Source of the DNA: CALLCD01 sp039196965
Lineage (GTDB): Bacteria; Pseudomonadota; Alphaproteobacteria; Caulobacterales; Hyphomonadaceae
Length of the DNA stretch: 64,000 nucleotides
Assembly: GCA_039196965.1 (NCBI GenBank)
Contig: JBCCUK010000002.1
Location: 62,001 to 126,000 of the forward strand
Direction of reading: 5' to 3'
Below, one piece after another: positions 16,185 to 25,179 of this stretch (its first letter is position 1; every line of letters begins with the position of its first letter). Position numbers and translations under genes: made by a program. The notes under the pieces were generated by a model. It was not told the origin of the DNA, made no database searches, and was given only the letters and a program-made list of their open reading frames with translations.

Positions 16185-18530
16185 ATGAGTAAGAGTACTA
16201 AACGGGTATCACTTTTGGCCGGGAAAGCACGTGCTAGGGTGCGTGGTGTCGCGATTTCTGTCGCTATGTGCCTCGTCATAAATGGGTGCGCATCGGTTAG
16301 CGAACACTCAGACGGCTTGCTCTCAGGCTCCAAGTCCGAAGACTGGGGCTTTGCCTATTCCAGCAGTTCTCCAAGCAAAGATGATACAAGCGCTCCAGAG
16401 GCTTTGGAAAATCCAGCAGCAACTCCATCTCCCCCGGCAGCTCAGTTCGATGGCCCTGTAACCCAGAGGCAAGTTCCAACCCCGCCGCGCATCGATCCTT
16501 CCCAAACCGAAAGCAGCAATCTTTATCCCACATTCCCGCCGAACCAAGCGCTCAATGTTACTGTGTCCTCGCGCAGTGTTCCCGAGTTTATCAATGCCGT
16601 CTTCGGCGATCTTTTGGGGCTCGGCTTTGTGCTCGGCCCCGGCATAGAGGAAATGGACCGACAGGTCGCATTGCGGAGTGTGCAGAGCCTCCCTGCCAAT
16701 GAGTTGTTCGACCTCGCTGTTAAAGCTTTGGAAGATTATGGTGTCGGCGTCTATTATGAAGATGGCATTCTGCATTTTGTCGAATATGAAGAACTGCGCC
16801 GGACCATCCCGCTATTTATCAAGAATCGCGCTCGTCGAAGCGTTCCGTCGGGGCTTCGACCCGTTGTCCAATACGTTCAATTGGTGGCGGGCAAAACTGA
16901 AGACGTAAACGATGCCCTCCGTGAGGCTTTCGGAAGCTCCGACAAGCTGAACTACTCTGTTAATGGCAGTACGAACAGCGTCACACTTCGCGGTATGCCC
17001 AATGAGGTCAATGCAGCGCTCGACATTATCAATTCGCTTGATTCTCCCGATTTTGCAGGCATCACAGTCGAACTGTTCCGTCCCAGGAATTGGACAGCTC
17101 AAGCAATGGTAACCCAACTCGTTGAGCAGCTGACCGTCGAAGGTTTTTCTGTGTCCAACTCTTCTTTGACGAAGCGAACGATCAATATACTGCCAATACC
17201 GTTCACCAATCAGGTCGCGATCTACACCAAAGATCCAGCTCTGCGCGAGTATGTGCTTAACAGTGCCATTGCGCTTGAGCAGGCGGCTGAGCCTGTTTCT
17301 GAAGTCCGCCGCACGCATGTCTATCGCGCTCAGTATTATGATGTTCAGGAATTGGCTGTAATACTTGACGGCGTTGTCGCCGCCATGAATCTCGATACTG
17401 TCGGTGCTCCAGGGGCAGCTGGTGCACCAGGCGCTGGTACCATACCAACGCAAACCCTGCCTGCCCGCCAACGTGGTGGTGTTGTTAATCTGCCGGGGGG
17501 CAATCAGTCCGTATCCGCCGACCCTGTAACGCTAAATAGCGGTAGAATTGTTGTCGACATTCAGGGAAATCGCCTGATTTTCTTCGGCACGAACGAGGAG
17601 TTTTCTGCTGTAAAGGACGTGCTAGGCGAGATAGATGTTCCCGGTGACGAGGTCTTAATCGAAGTTTCAATTGCCGAGATTACGATCAACGAGGAAACGC
17701 GGGCAGGTATAGAATTTTTATTCGATCAAATGGGGTCGAACAGTTTTTCAGTAGGAACGCTAGATGGAATAGGCCTTGCCTCCGGTGGTTTGACCGGCGG
17801 CTTTACGAGCGGTGAGTTCTCCGGTGTGTTCAACGCATTTGCTAGCAGCAATCAGATCAACATCTTGTCTGAGCCCAGGATTGTAACAAAGTCGGGTTCA
17901 GCAGCCTCCATCCAGGTTGGTGACGAAGTCCCGTTTATTACGACCCAGAGCGCAGCGAGTACACAGCTCGACGGTTCGACCGATATTCTTCAGTCGGTAG
18001 AGTTTCGGTCGACCGGCATATTGCTAGATATCGAACCAATCGTTTTCAGCGACAATCGTATCGATCTTGCGATTTCTCAGGAGGTTTCATCGGCCTTACC
18101 GAATGAGAATGCTGCTATCCCAAGCCCGGTTTTTTCCAACCGCTTAATCGTAACAGAACTATCCCTTCAAGACGGTCAGACTGCCATCATGGGCGGTTTG
18201 ATTGACAACTCCTATGTTCGTGGCCAGACAGGTGTCCCGATCCTGAAGGATCTGCCATTGATTGGTGCGGCATTCCGCACGCAAACATTTACATCTGATC
18301 AGACAGTTTTGATCGTAACCATCACGCCGTTTATCATAAATGACCCGGTGGACCGCCAGCGCTCATTGAATGTTCTACGCGAGCAGGCGAATGCGGCATT
18401 CCGTCAAAATCTGAATGAACGTCCCAACACGCTGACTAAGCCTCGAGTCCAGTTCCAGGTGAACACATCACAGGACAGCGTCGCAGATGGGGATAGTGGT
18501 GTTGCGGGAATCGAAGACATCGCGCAATAG
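16185..18530 (+). CDS. gspD: Type II secretion outer-membrane secretin GspD, lipoprotein type
   Basis: This 781-residue secretin forms the outer-membrane gate. From ATG 16185 (MSKSTKRVSLLAGKARARVR) a signal sequence runs to VAMCLVINGC, a lipobox, so the secretin itself should be lipidated. A Ser/Pro-rich linker comes next, then N0 (LNVTVSSRSVPEFINAVFGD), N1-N3 modules, a Gly/Ala-Pro loop (GAPGAAGAPGAG), and the C-terminal beta-barrel with VGDEVPFITT and the secretin signature GVPILKDLPLIGAAFRTQTF. A C-terminal S domain for a separate pilotin is not obvious. HxcQ-type secretins are also lipoproteins and reach the outer membrane without a pilotin. It is the last gene of the operon. Confidence 0.93.
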   Translation: MSKSTKRVSLLAGKARARVRGVAISVAMCLVINGCASVSEHSDGLLSGSKSEDWGFAYSSSSPSKDDTSAPEALENPAATPSPPAAQFDGPVTQRQVPTPPRIDPSQTESSNLYPTFPPNQALNVTVSSRSVPEFINAVFGDLLGLGFVLGPGIEEMDRQVALRSVQSLPANELFDLAVKALEDYGVGVYYEDGILHFVEYEELRRTIPLFIKNRARRSVPSGLRPVVQYVQLVAGKTEDVNDALREAFGSSDKLNYSVNGSTNSVTLRGMPNEVNAALDIINSLDSPDFAGITVELFRPRNWTAQAMVTQLVEQLTVEGFSVSNSSLTKRTINILPIPFTNQVAIYTKDPALREYVLNSAIALEQAAEPVSEVRRTHVYRAQYYDVQELAVILDGVVAAMNLDTVGAPGAAGAPGAGTIPTQTLPARQRGGVVNLPGGNQSVSADPVTLNSGRIVVDIQGNRLIFFGTNEEFSAVKDVLGEIDVPGDEVLIEVSIAEITINEETRAGIEFLFDQMGSNSFSVGTLDGIGLASGGLTGGFTSGEFSGVFNAFASSNQINILSEPRIVTKSGSAASIQVGDEVPFITTQSAASTQLDGSTDILQSVEFRSTGILLDIEPIVFSDNRIDLAISQEVSSALPNENAAIPSPVFSNRLIVTELSLQDGQTAIMGGLIDNSYVRGQTGVPILKDLPLIGAAFRTQTFTSDQTVLIVTITPFIINDPVDRQRSLNVLREQANAAFRQNLNERPNTLTKPRVQFQVNTSQDSVADGDSGVAGIEDIAQ

Positions 18531-18550
18531 CGGCTCGCCGCCGTAAACGG

Positions 18551-19624
18551 TTAGGCAGCTAATATAGACTGGACGAGATCTGAATAGGGTTGCCAGCTTG
18601 GATCAAGCTTCTCGGCCTTTTGTGCATTGCACAGCGCTTCATCGCGCAGACCAGTATCTCTCAATAGCGTTGCGAGCTGAAAATAAGCATCGGGCTTTTG
18701 AGGGTGAGCGGAAATGGCATTTGTAAAAGCAGCACGAGCGGTATCGCGAGCTCCAGTCTGTCTACAGATTCCTCCGAGGCGAAGATTTAACTGGTAATGA
18801 TTTGGATGATGCTTCAGCCCAGTTCGCAACGCGAAGACCGCCTCCACAAATTGCCCGTTGCGTGCTAATCGATTGGCATCCACGAGATAATGGAGCGGAT
18901 GCTGATCGATCTCCTTATCAATAGTTGAAGAAGGTGTTTCGGGCACGCGCCCTAACATGTCTTTCTTATGTTGACGCCGCTCGTTCGGACTCAGAAAATT
19001 ATCGATAGTCTGTTTTGTTTGCGGTTTCAGAGAAGCGGCGTTCAGATCGAGCTGAGCCAGCAGCCGCTCTACGCATATCCACCGCTCTCTGAGGAGTTCG
19101 TCATAGTCCAATTGGAATGATAGATAATCTTTACAAAGATATTCTGCCTCATCTGTGTAGGTGTGCCAAAGCGCTAGGGCATGTGCCTCACCTATCTCGT
19201 TGCGGGCAAATAGCGATGCCGCGATTTCCATTGGATGACGTTGCATCAATACGCATTTCACATCATACTTTAGGCGCTCAGCCGCTTTCGCCCATATCGT
19301 TCCCACTCGGCATAGGCGTGGATCTTTCAAGACTGCATCAGAAGTGCCGGAATAATTATCTTCTAGAACTTTGACTGCCCGATCAATAAAGTGCTCAGTA
19401 TTCTGTCTTTGTAGCGGCCGAGGATCAAACCAGTATCGGCCAGCGGCCATAAGTATCTCATCGTTGAGAAAGACAACATCTGGCGATTCCCAGAAGCCAC
19501 GACGGTTTGCTTGATCCGGGTGCAACAAACGCCTCGGTCCCTCGAGCCCGGCGAGAATCAGGGATCGGGTCAGCGCTGACGTGCCGGACCGATGCATGCC
19601 AAGAACGAGCATAAGTTTAGGCAT
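18551..19624 (-). CDS. Sulfotransferase with C-terminal TPR repeats
   Basis: A 357-residue cytoplasmic enzyme. The 5'-phosphosulfate loop that binds PAPS is at the start (GMHRSGTSALTRSL, about 9-22). A second conserved block is CVLMQRHPMEIAASLFARNE, the 3'-phosphate-binding part with Arg and Ser. Residues from about 245 onward form two to three TPR-like helix pairs (NGQFVEAVFALRTGLKHHP, then GARDTARAAFTNAISAHPQK and GLRDEALCNAQKAEKLDP). Fused TPR units often guide protein or glycan partners. It is the promoter-distal gene of a minus-strand pair with the exostosin-like gene, 4 bases apart, and points at gspD convergently. It probably sulfates the surface glycan. Confidence 0.82.
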   Translation of the reverse strand: MPKLMLVLGMHRSGTSALTRSLILAGLEGPRRLLHPDQANRRGFWESPDVVFLNDEILMAAGRYWFDPRPLQRQNTEHFIDRAVKVLEDNYSGTSDAVLKDPRLCRVGTIWAKAAERLKYDVKCVLMQRHPMEIAASLFARNEIGEAHALALWHTYTDEAEYLCKDYLSFQLDYDELLRERWICVERLLAQLDLNAASLKPQTKQTIDNFLSPNERRQHKKDMLGRVPETPSSTIDKEIDQHPLHYLVDANRLARNGQFVEAVFALRTGLKHHPNHYQLNLRLGGICRQTGARDTARAAFTNAISAHPQKPDAYFQLATLLRDTGLRDEALCNAQKAEKLDPSWQPYSDLVQSILAA

Positions 19625-19628
19625 CGCG

Positions 19629-20603
19629 CTATTTACCTGCGCTTTCTATCTGTTGCCACCAATACTCAATTCCCAATCTTTCCAGTGTTTTATTGCGACC
19701 GGATATAGTATCAAAATCGAATATCTTTGAGTTACGGTGCTCGATGAGGCGGTCTTCCGAGATCTGATCAGCTGACCATTGTTCAACCATGATGACTGGT
19801 AGCTGTTCATAGGCTTTATGAGGGCCATTCTTTCGAATTATTGGAATTGCCCCATTCAATATAGTTTGCCAGGCTTTCGGCGAAGGATCGAGACCACCAC
19901 CTTCTACGCATAGGACAAATGCATGGGATTGCATGAGTGTCGTGAATTCTTCTTCAGACACCGGGTCTTCGATGACAGTGCAGAAGTCTGACCAATGGGC
20001 TCTTGCCATGGCAGTGACATCTCTGCGCTGTTGCCATTGACCGCCTTCGCGGGTCCGGTGGGCGCAGAGCATTCGAAGGCGCCTGTTGAAGAGGCGTACC
20101 GTTCTTGGCACTTGAATCCCTCTATCTGCGTTGGCCGGATCAGTCCACACGAAGCCGACTGGCAGCGGTGACACCTTCGGCGACCAGTTTGCCGTATCCA
20201 GATTTTCGATGAACCAGTGTTTCAGGAGAGGGTGGTTCAAAATCGTCGAGAGGCATTTATGTTCCTGTGGTCTAAAAGGCTGCTGGCGGACATCCACCTG
20301 GTGTGGCAGTGTTGCATCTTCTGATCCGGTTATCAGGATGAAGGGTTCAGAGAGCCGAGGTAGGATTTCATCGGCAAAGCAGTGCAAGCCAGTGCGGGGC
20401 ACCCTCAAGGATACGAAGATGTGCCGGGGATGGCGTTCTTTGTGCTGTACAAGGTGTGTGTGTGGCTGCCGATGGTCGGAAAGCACAACCCAGTCGCAGC
20501 GCTTGGCGATTCCCGTAATGGAGTATGCATCTGCCCCCATATCCCTTGGGAAAAGCCGCGTCGACAATGGAGTGATCGTTTCTGGCGGGGTACGTTTCGG
20601 CAA
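19629..20603 (-). CDS. Exostosin-like glycosyltransferase
   Basis: A protein of up to 324 residues. The start at 20603 is a TTG; ATG 20540 (303 residues) is an alternative. The C-terminal half carries the nucleotide-sugar-binding pattern of exostosin/GT47-type enzymes: SHAFVLCVEGGGLDPSPKAW, then ILNGAIPIIRKNGP and LPVIMVEQW. The first half has only faint similarity to known families. It should transfer a sugar in the cytoplasm onto a growing glycan. It is upstream of and 4 bases from the sulfotransferase gene, and diverges from the CmcI-like methyltransferase gene with a 143-base gap. Confidence 0.65.
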   Translation of the reverse strand: MPKRTPPETITPLSTRLFPRDMGADAYSITGIAKRCDWVVLSDHRQPHTHLVQHKERHPRHIFVSLRVPRTGLHCFADEILPRLSEPFILITGSEDATLPHQVDVRQQPFRPQEHKCLSTILNHPLLKHWFIENLDTANWSPKVSPLPVGFVWTDPANADRGIQVPRTVRLFNRRLRMLCAHRTREGGQWQQRRDVTAMARAHWSDFCTVIEDPVSEEEFTTLMQSHAFVLCVEGGGLDPSPKAWQTILNGAIPIIRKNGPHKAYEQLPVIMVEQWSADQISEDRLIEHRNSKIFDFDTISGRNKTLERLGIEYWWQQIESAGK

Positions 20604-20746
20604 TTACAGTCTCTGTTAGGTATCGCTTTTCGGACTAAGGCACTGTTGCTCGTATGTCGATACAGCTTCACACTGTCTGCTCTCAGTTGCATCACGATGG
20701 CAGGCGTGCTGGTACAGCGACAGGTTAATTCAGGGCATTAGTAGCA

Positions 20747-21409
20747 ATGAGAAAAGTGAATGCCATTGATCATAGGCTATTTGCTGTGGATCTGCCTCAG
20801 CCAGCCCTTGATAGCATTCAAAATGGTACACGTAAAATACGATACAAAGGGCTGCGATTCTGTAAAAATCCTTTTGATATAGTACTTTATCTAAAGATCC
20901 TGGAAGCGCTTAAGCCGCAAACAATTATCGAGTTCGGAACATCCGAAGGGGGCAGCGCTGTCTGGTTCTCCGATCAATGCGTCGCCCTGGGATTGAATAC
21001 AGAAATTCACAGTTTCGATCTAAAGATGCCAGCGGTGACAGCTCAAAATGTGACATTCCATGAGGCGGATGCCTACCGTCCTGCCGATACGATATCCGCG
21101 ACCCTTCTGGAGAGCTTGCCTCATCCCTGGCTGGTCATAGAAGACAGCGCACACACTTTCGAAGCCTGTCTTTCGGTAATGCAGTTTTTCCGTCCTTTCA
21201 TTCTATCTGGTGACTATCTGGTCATTGAAGATGGCGTGGTCGCGGACCTCAGCGATGAGCAGTATCGTGCGTTTGAGGATGGTCCCAACCGAGCCGTGTC
21301 AGAGTTTTTGAAATACCACGGCGATCAGTTCGAAATTGATGAGACCTACTGCGACTTCTTTGGGCATAATGTGACCTACTGCCCGAATGGGTGGTTGAGG
21401 CGGATTTAG
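20747..21409 (+). CDS. CmcI-family (cephalosporin hydroxylase-like) methyltransferase
   Basis: This 220-residue protein matches the CmcI / rhamnosyl O-methyltransferase family, whose members are SAM- and metal-dependent O-methyltransferases. The SAM-binding part is IIEFGTSEGGSAVWFSDQCV; acidic residues at IHSFDLKMP and WLVIEDSAHTFEACL fit the metal site, followed by LSGDYLVIEDGVV. In glycan loci such proteins usually methylate a deoxysugar hydroxyl. It is one of few plus-strand genes in this part of the locus. Codon use looks AT-richer than in the housekeeping genes to the right, by eye. No cephalosporin function is implied. Confidence 0.78.
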   Translation: MRKVNAIDHRLFAVDLPQPALDSIQNGTRKIRYKGLRFCKNPFDIVLYLKILEALKPQTIIEFGTSEGGSAVWFSDQCVALGLNTEIHSFDLKMPAVTAQNVTFHEADAYRPADTISATLLESLPHPWLVIEDSAHTFEACLSVMQFFRPFILSGDYLVIEDGVVADLSDEQYRAFEDGPNRAVSEFLKYHGDQFEIDETYCDFFGHNVTYCPNGWLRRI

Positions 21410-21517
21410 CGTCTCTGCATGCGCCTCGCTAAGAAACACGGATGACCAGCTCATCTTAAACTCAGGTGTTCAGATGTGGTGCTGTGAATATCTTTTTATG
21501 GGTATAGAGCTTTTCGC

Positions 21518-22492
21518 CTAATGCCGCGCCGTTTCAATATTATTCCTATACCAGTCATAAGTATTGGCGAGGCCGTCCTCAAGAGAGATTTCTGCCGTCC
21601 AGCCAAGAGCTTGCAAACGTGAGACATTAAGCAGTTTGCGAGGCGTGCCGTCGGGTTTTGACCTATCAAACTGTAGCGCACCTTTGAATTCGGTAATACG
21701 CGCAATCGTTTCGGCAAGTTCGCGAATGGTGCAGTCTAAGCCGGTTCCGACATTTATATGAGATAGCATGGGCTCCGTATTTTGCGCGTAGGTCTCAAGT
21801 CCTAATTCCATGATATGGATGGACGCGGCTGCCATATCGTCAACATGAAGAAATTCGCGCATCGGCTCGCCTGAGCCCCAGATTGTCACAGTTTTAGCGC
21901 CGGTTCTTACAGCGTCGTGGAACCGCCGGATCAGGCCCGGAATTACATGGCTGTTTTCGGGATGGAAATTATCATGTGGGCCATAGAGATTCGTCGGCAT
22001 GACTGAGCGATAGTCTCTACCATGCTGGCGGTTGTAGCTCTCGCAAAGTTTGATACCAGCAATTTTCGCAATAGCGTAAGGCTCGTTCGTTGGTTCGAGT
22101 GTTCCAGTGAGGAGGGCACCTTCTCGTATCGGCTGATCGGCGAATTTCGGATAAATGCAAGATGATCCGAGTAACAACAGTTTCTCTATGCCAGCCATAT
22201 GGGCGGCGTGAATTACATTGGTTTGTATAACGAGATTCTCATATATAAAGTCCGCTGGCAGAGTATTATTGGCTTGTATGCCACCAACTTTTGCGGCTGC
22301 TAGATAGACCTGATCAATTGCTTCTGCGGCAAAAAAACTATTCAATGCTGCAGTATCCAGAAGATCCAATTCATCGCGATGGCGTGTTATCAGGGTGCAG
22401 TCCCTGCTGGAGCTGAGGGCACGGTGTATGGCCGAGCCGACCATTCCGCGATGGCCTGCTATAAAAATGCGTGGCCCAGCCTGTTTCGTCAT
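21518..22492 (-). CDS. fcl: GDP-L-fucose synthase
   Basis: A 324-residue extended SDR enzyme that epimerises and reduces GDP-4-keto-6-deoxy-D-mannose to GDP-L-fucose using NADPH. The cofactor loop is FIAGHRGMVGSAIHRAL. The active-site Ser lies in LLLGSSCIYPKFADQP and the Tyr-Lys pair in EPYAIAKIAGIKLCESYN. The family-specific cysteine is in that Ser loop. MPTNLYGPHDNFHPENSHVI is the standard substrate-binding stretch. It follows gmd by 4 bases on the minus strand, so both enzymes of the two-step pathway are made together. Confidence 0.95.
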   Translation of the reverse strand: MTKQAGPRIFIAGHRGMVGSAIHRALSSSRDCTLITRHRDELDLLDTAALNSFFAAEAIDQVYLAAAKVGGIQANNTLPADFIYENLVIQTNVIHAAHMAGIEKLLLLGSSCIYPKFADQPIREGALLTGTLEPTNEPYAIAKIAGIKLCESYNRQHGRDYRSVMPTNLYGPHDNFHPENSHVIPGLIRRFHDAVRTGAKTVTIWGSGEPMREFLHVDDMAAASIHIMELGLETYAQNTEPMLSHINVGTGLDCTIRELAETIARITEFKGALQFDRSKPDGTPRKLLNVSRLQALGWTAEISLEDGLANTYDWYRNNIETARH

Positions 22493-22496
22493 GGCA

Positions 22497-23615
22497 CTAG
22501 CTTTCCTGCGCGAGGGGCACCTGGTAGCCGTGTTGTTTCAGGAAGGCATGTCGCTTTGCTTCCTCGAGATCCGCCGCGACCATCTCGGCACACATTTCTT
22601 CAACGGAAACTTCCGGAGTCCAGCCTAGCTTCACCTTGGCTTTTTCAGGATCACCGAGCAATGTCTCCACTTCAGCAGGACGAAAATAACGGGGATCAAC
22701 GCGGACAACTATATCGCCGACATCAAGGCCCGGTGCATCATCACCGCTGATGGCTTCAATGATCCCGAGTTCATCAACACCGTCCCCTTCGAAACGGAGT
22801 GTAATTCCTAGTTCCTTTGTCGTCAGTATAATGAAATCTCTTACAGATATTTGCCGACCGGTAGCAATCACGAAGTCTTCTGCTTCATCTTGTTGTAGCA
22901 TCATCCACTGCATGCGGACATAATCCCTGGCATGCCCCCAGTCCCGCAAGGCATTCATGTTGCCTATATACAGGCAGTCTTCCAGACCCTGTGCAATATT
23001 CGAAAGACCCCGTGTGATTTTCCGCGTGACAAATGTTTCGCCGCGACGCGGGGACTCATGATTGAAAAGGATGCCATTGCAGGCATACATGCCGTAGGAT
23101 TCCCGATAGTTTACTGTAATCCAGTAGGCGTAGAGTTTTGCCACCGCGTAGGGACTACGTGGATGGAAGGGAGTCGTCTCGGTTTGAGGGGTTTCTTGCA
23201 CAAGCCCATAGAGCTCAGATGTAGACGCCTGATAAAATCTTGTTTTCTTTTCCATTCCGAGGAACCGGATCGCCTCAAGCAGTCGCAATGTTCCGAGAGC
23301 ATCGACATCTGCTGTGTACTCTGGTGCTTCAAAGCTGACGGCCACGTGGCTTTGGGCTCCAAGATTATAAACTTCGTCGGGTTTTACTTCCTGTATAATG
23401 CGCGTTAGATTCGACGTATCTGTCAGGTCTCCGTAATGCAGGATAAATCGCTTATCATCAGTATGTGGATCCTGGTAAATATGATCAATACGCTGAGTGT
23501 TGAAAGAGGAGGCGCGGCGCTTTAGTCCGTGAACCTCGTATCCTTTTTCGAGCAGGAGCTCGGTGAGATATGAGCCATCCTGACCGGTCGTGCCTGTGAT
23601 GAGTGCAGTTTTCAT
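22497..23615 (-). CDS. gmd: GDP-mannose 4,6-dehydratase
   Basis: A 372-residue NADP-dependent dehydratase converting GDP-D-mannose to GDP-4-keto-6-deoxy-D-mannose. It begins MKTALITGTTGQDGSYLTEL with the GxxGxxG loop, then RRASSFNTQRIDHIY, the substrate and NADP phosphate region of GMD. The catalytic Thr/Glu are in YQASTSELYG and the Tyr-Lys pair in SPYAVAKLYAYWI. The length is standard. Together with fcl it supplies GDP-fucose; gmd alone can also feed a rhamnose or perosamine route. It abuts the FkbM methyltransferase gene with no gap (23615/23616). Confidence 0.96.
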   Translation of the reverse strand: MKTALITGTTGQDGSYLTELLLEKGYEVHGLKRRASSFNTQRIDHIYQDPHTDDKRFILHYGDLTDTSNLTRIIQEVKPDEVYNLGAQSHVAVSFEAPEYTADVDALGTLRLLEAIRFLGMEKKTRFYQASTSELYGLVQETPQTETTPFHPRSPYAVAKLYAYWITVNYRESYGMYACNGILFNHESPRRGETFVTRKITRGLSNIAQGLEDCLYIGNMNALRDWGHARDYVRMQWMMLQQDEAEDFVIATGRQISVRDFIILTTKELGITLRFEGDGVDELGIIEAISGDDAPGLDVGDIVVRVDPRYFRPAEVETLLGDPEKAKVKLGWTPEVSVEEMCAEMVAADLEEAKRHAFLKQHGYQVPLAQES

Positions 23616-24380
23616 CTACTTGAAGGGGTCCTCTGTGGGCAGATCAACCTGATCTGGAAAGCCATGTTGCCATTTGGGCCAGACCACCTTGCCCTCGGTG
23701 TACTGCCAGGGACGAAACTTTATCTCCTGGGCTCGCAAACGGTTGTTGATCATCACAAGATCAACCAGAGCCAGCTGGCCGAAATAATAGGCATTGTCAC
23801 AAATATCGAAAATCCGAAATCCGAGGCCTTCGAGTAATGCAGCACGTGAACAGAGATCCTGGCGTCCGATGGAGGCTTCGATGACAACAAAAGAAGCCCC
23901 ACCGATCACATCCTTACCGCCCTCAACAATTTGCTCTTCGACACCATCGACGTCGAGTTTCACCAGATAGGACAGATCGCCAAGCTCATCGCGTTTGAAC
24001 ACGCTATCTAACTTGCGCGTATCAATCTCATTTATGCTCACAAGGAAATCTAAGTCGTCCTCAGGCGCAGACTTGATATGGGAGTGGGTTATGTTTCCAG
24101 TGCCGTCGACACTTGTATTGTGCAGAAAAAGGGTACCGTCGATCATGCCAAGCGCAATCTTATGCAAATTGTACGATATACCGCGATCCGAGTAGTTCCG
24201 CTCTAGATCAGCATGGTAAACTTCCGCCGGCTCGAACAAGTGGTGGGGGAGATCCGGAAATACATCCATCAGAAAATCGGTTTTGCGCTGTGCACCAATA
24301 TCGATAACAGTTTTCACGCTGTTCGGCGCTATTCTACGGACTGTGCTGAGGGAGTGCTGAAGGGTGGGATATCTGATCAT
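23616..24380 (-). CDS. FkbM-family methyltransferase
   Basis: A 254-residue SAM-dependent methyltransferase of the FkbM type. SAM motif I is VKTVIDIGAQRKTDFLMDVF (IGAQ in place of the common VGAN), motif II is HLFEPAEVYHADLERNYSD, and the FkbM signature is YLVKLDVDGVEEQIVEGGKD. FkbM proteins O-methylate sugars or polyketides and are frequent in bacterial polysaccharide loci. The gene is fused end to end with gmd in a run of minus-strand genes (24405, 23616, gmd, fcl), which suggests co-transcription and a role in modifying the same glycan. Confidence 0.85.
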   Translation of the reverse strand: MIRYPTLQHSLSTVRRIAPNSVKTVIDIGAQRKTDFLMDVFPDLPHHLFEPAEVYHADLERNYSDRGISYNLHKIALGMIDGTLFLHNTSVDGTGNITHSHIKSAPEDDLDFLVSINEIDTRKLDSVFKRDELGDLSYLVKLDVDGVEEQIVEGGKDVIGGASFVVIEASIGRQDLCSRAALLEGLGFRIFDICDNAYYFGQLALVDLVMINNRLRAQEIKFRPWQYTEGKVVWPKWQHGFPDQVDLPTEDPFK

Positions 24381-24404
24381 TTGATTAGGGGAGCGCGATA
24401 AAGC

Positions 24405-25088
24405 TCATGCGAGCTTAGGACTTAGTCCGTCGTGAAAGAGGTCGTTGATAGCGGGCAGTGTTTCCACGAAGTTGAATTCTTCCAGCAAAGCCTCACAGCC
24501 AGGATAGGCCGTATTAGCGCCACCAGTGAATGCTCGGACGACGTCATCATAATTATCTGCCAGCACCGAATTGGCCGCATCGCATCCTGTTATGATTAAT
24601 AGACCACAGGGATTGGTTGATACAGCCGTCAACTTTAGATCGGGTCGTTTAGTTCTCAAACAGCGCATGATCCGCCATACGTCGCCGGCCCACGCTCCGC
24701 CGTGAGGTTTCAGTTCAGCCTGCTTCTCATCTCTAGGCAAAACATCGTCGAAGACAATTACCGAGCGGCTGTGGGTCAATTTTTCCAGATTTATGAAATC
24801 GCGCAATGCGAAATCAAAATTGTGATATCCGTCAATAAAGCCGAAATCGATTGCACTTCCCGAAAAGATGTCGCTTCTAGGCGTTTGGGCGAAAAAATCA
24901 TCGCTTATCATTTTGTACAATGACACCGGACACGTAATACCAGCCTTGATATTGAAGGCGGGGTCAATGCCGATCGACGAGCAGCGTGATAGCGCCAAGC
25001 TTGCCCCCTCACGGACACCGATCTCAAGATATGACCCTGGGGCCAGTTTTTGATGGAGATCGTTCAGACAGTTCAGTGTCGACATCAT
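24405..25088 (-). CDS. Class I SAM-dependent methyltransferase, paralogue of the second domain of the 3727 fusion protein
   Basis: A 227-residue cytoplasmic protein. It has YLEIGVREGASLALSRCSSI as the SAM-binding loop, FGFIDGYHNFDFALRDFINL in the acidic region, and AGDVWRIMRCLRTKRPDLKL toward the end. All three stretches align with domain 2 of the fusion protein at 3727-5970. It resembles the methyltransferase_24 group. Which molecule it methylates is unknown; an O-methyl on the exported glycan is likely from the neighbours. It is 24 bases upstream of the FkbM gene. Confidence 0.75.
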   Translation of the reverse strand: MMSTLNCLNDLHQKLAPGSYLEIGVREGASLALSRCSSIGIDPAFNIKAGITCPVSLYKMISDDFFAQTPRSDIFSGSAIDFGFIDGYHNFDFALRDFINLEKLTHSRSVIVFDDVLPRDEKQAELKPHGGAWAGDVWRIMRCLRTKRPDLKLTAVSTNPCGLLIITGCDAANSVLADNYDDVVRAFTGGANTAYPGCEALLEEFNFVETLPAINDLFHDGLSPKLA

Positions 25089-25179
25089 AACGTTGACCTA
25101 ATCCTCCTAACGCCAACTTAGCGGCACTGGTAGACAGCCCCCCTAGCGATGGCAAGAGATCAAATGGTTACCACACAGC

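Noticed and set aside
16812..17471. A 219-codon antisense frame within gspD
   Set aside because: It is a mirror of the strongly conserved secretin frame, with cysteine/arginine-rich, non-family sequence.
18531..18550. GCGGC/GCCGC pairing just after gspD as a terminator
   Set aside because: The loop is only two bases and no T-run follows.
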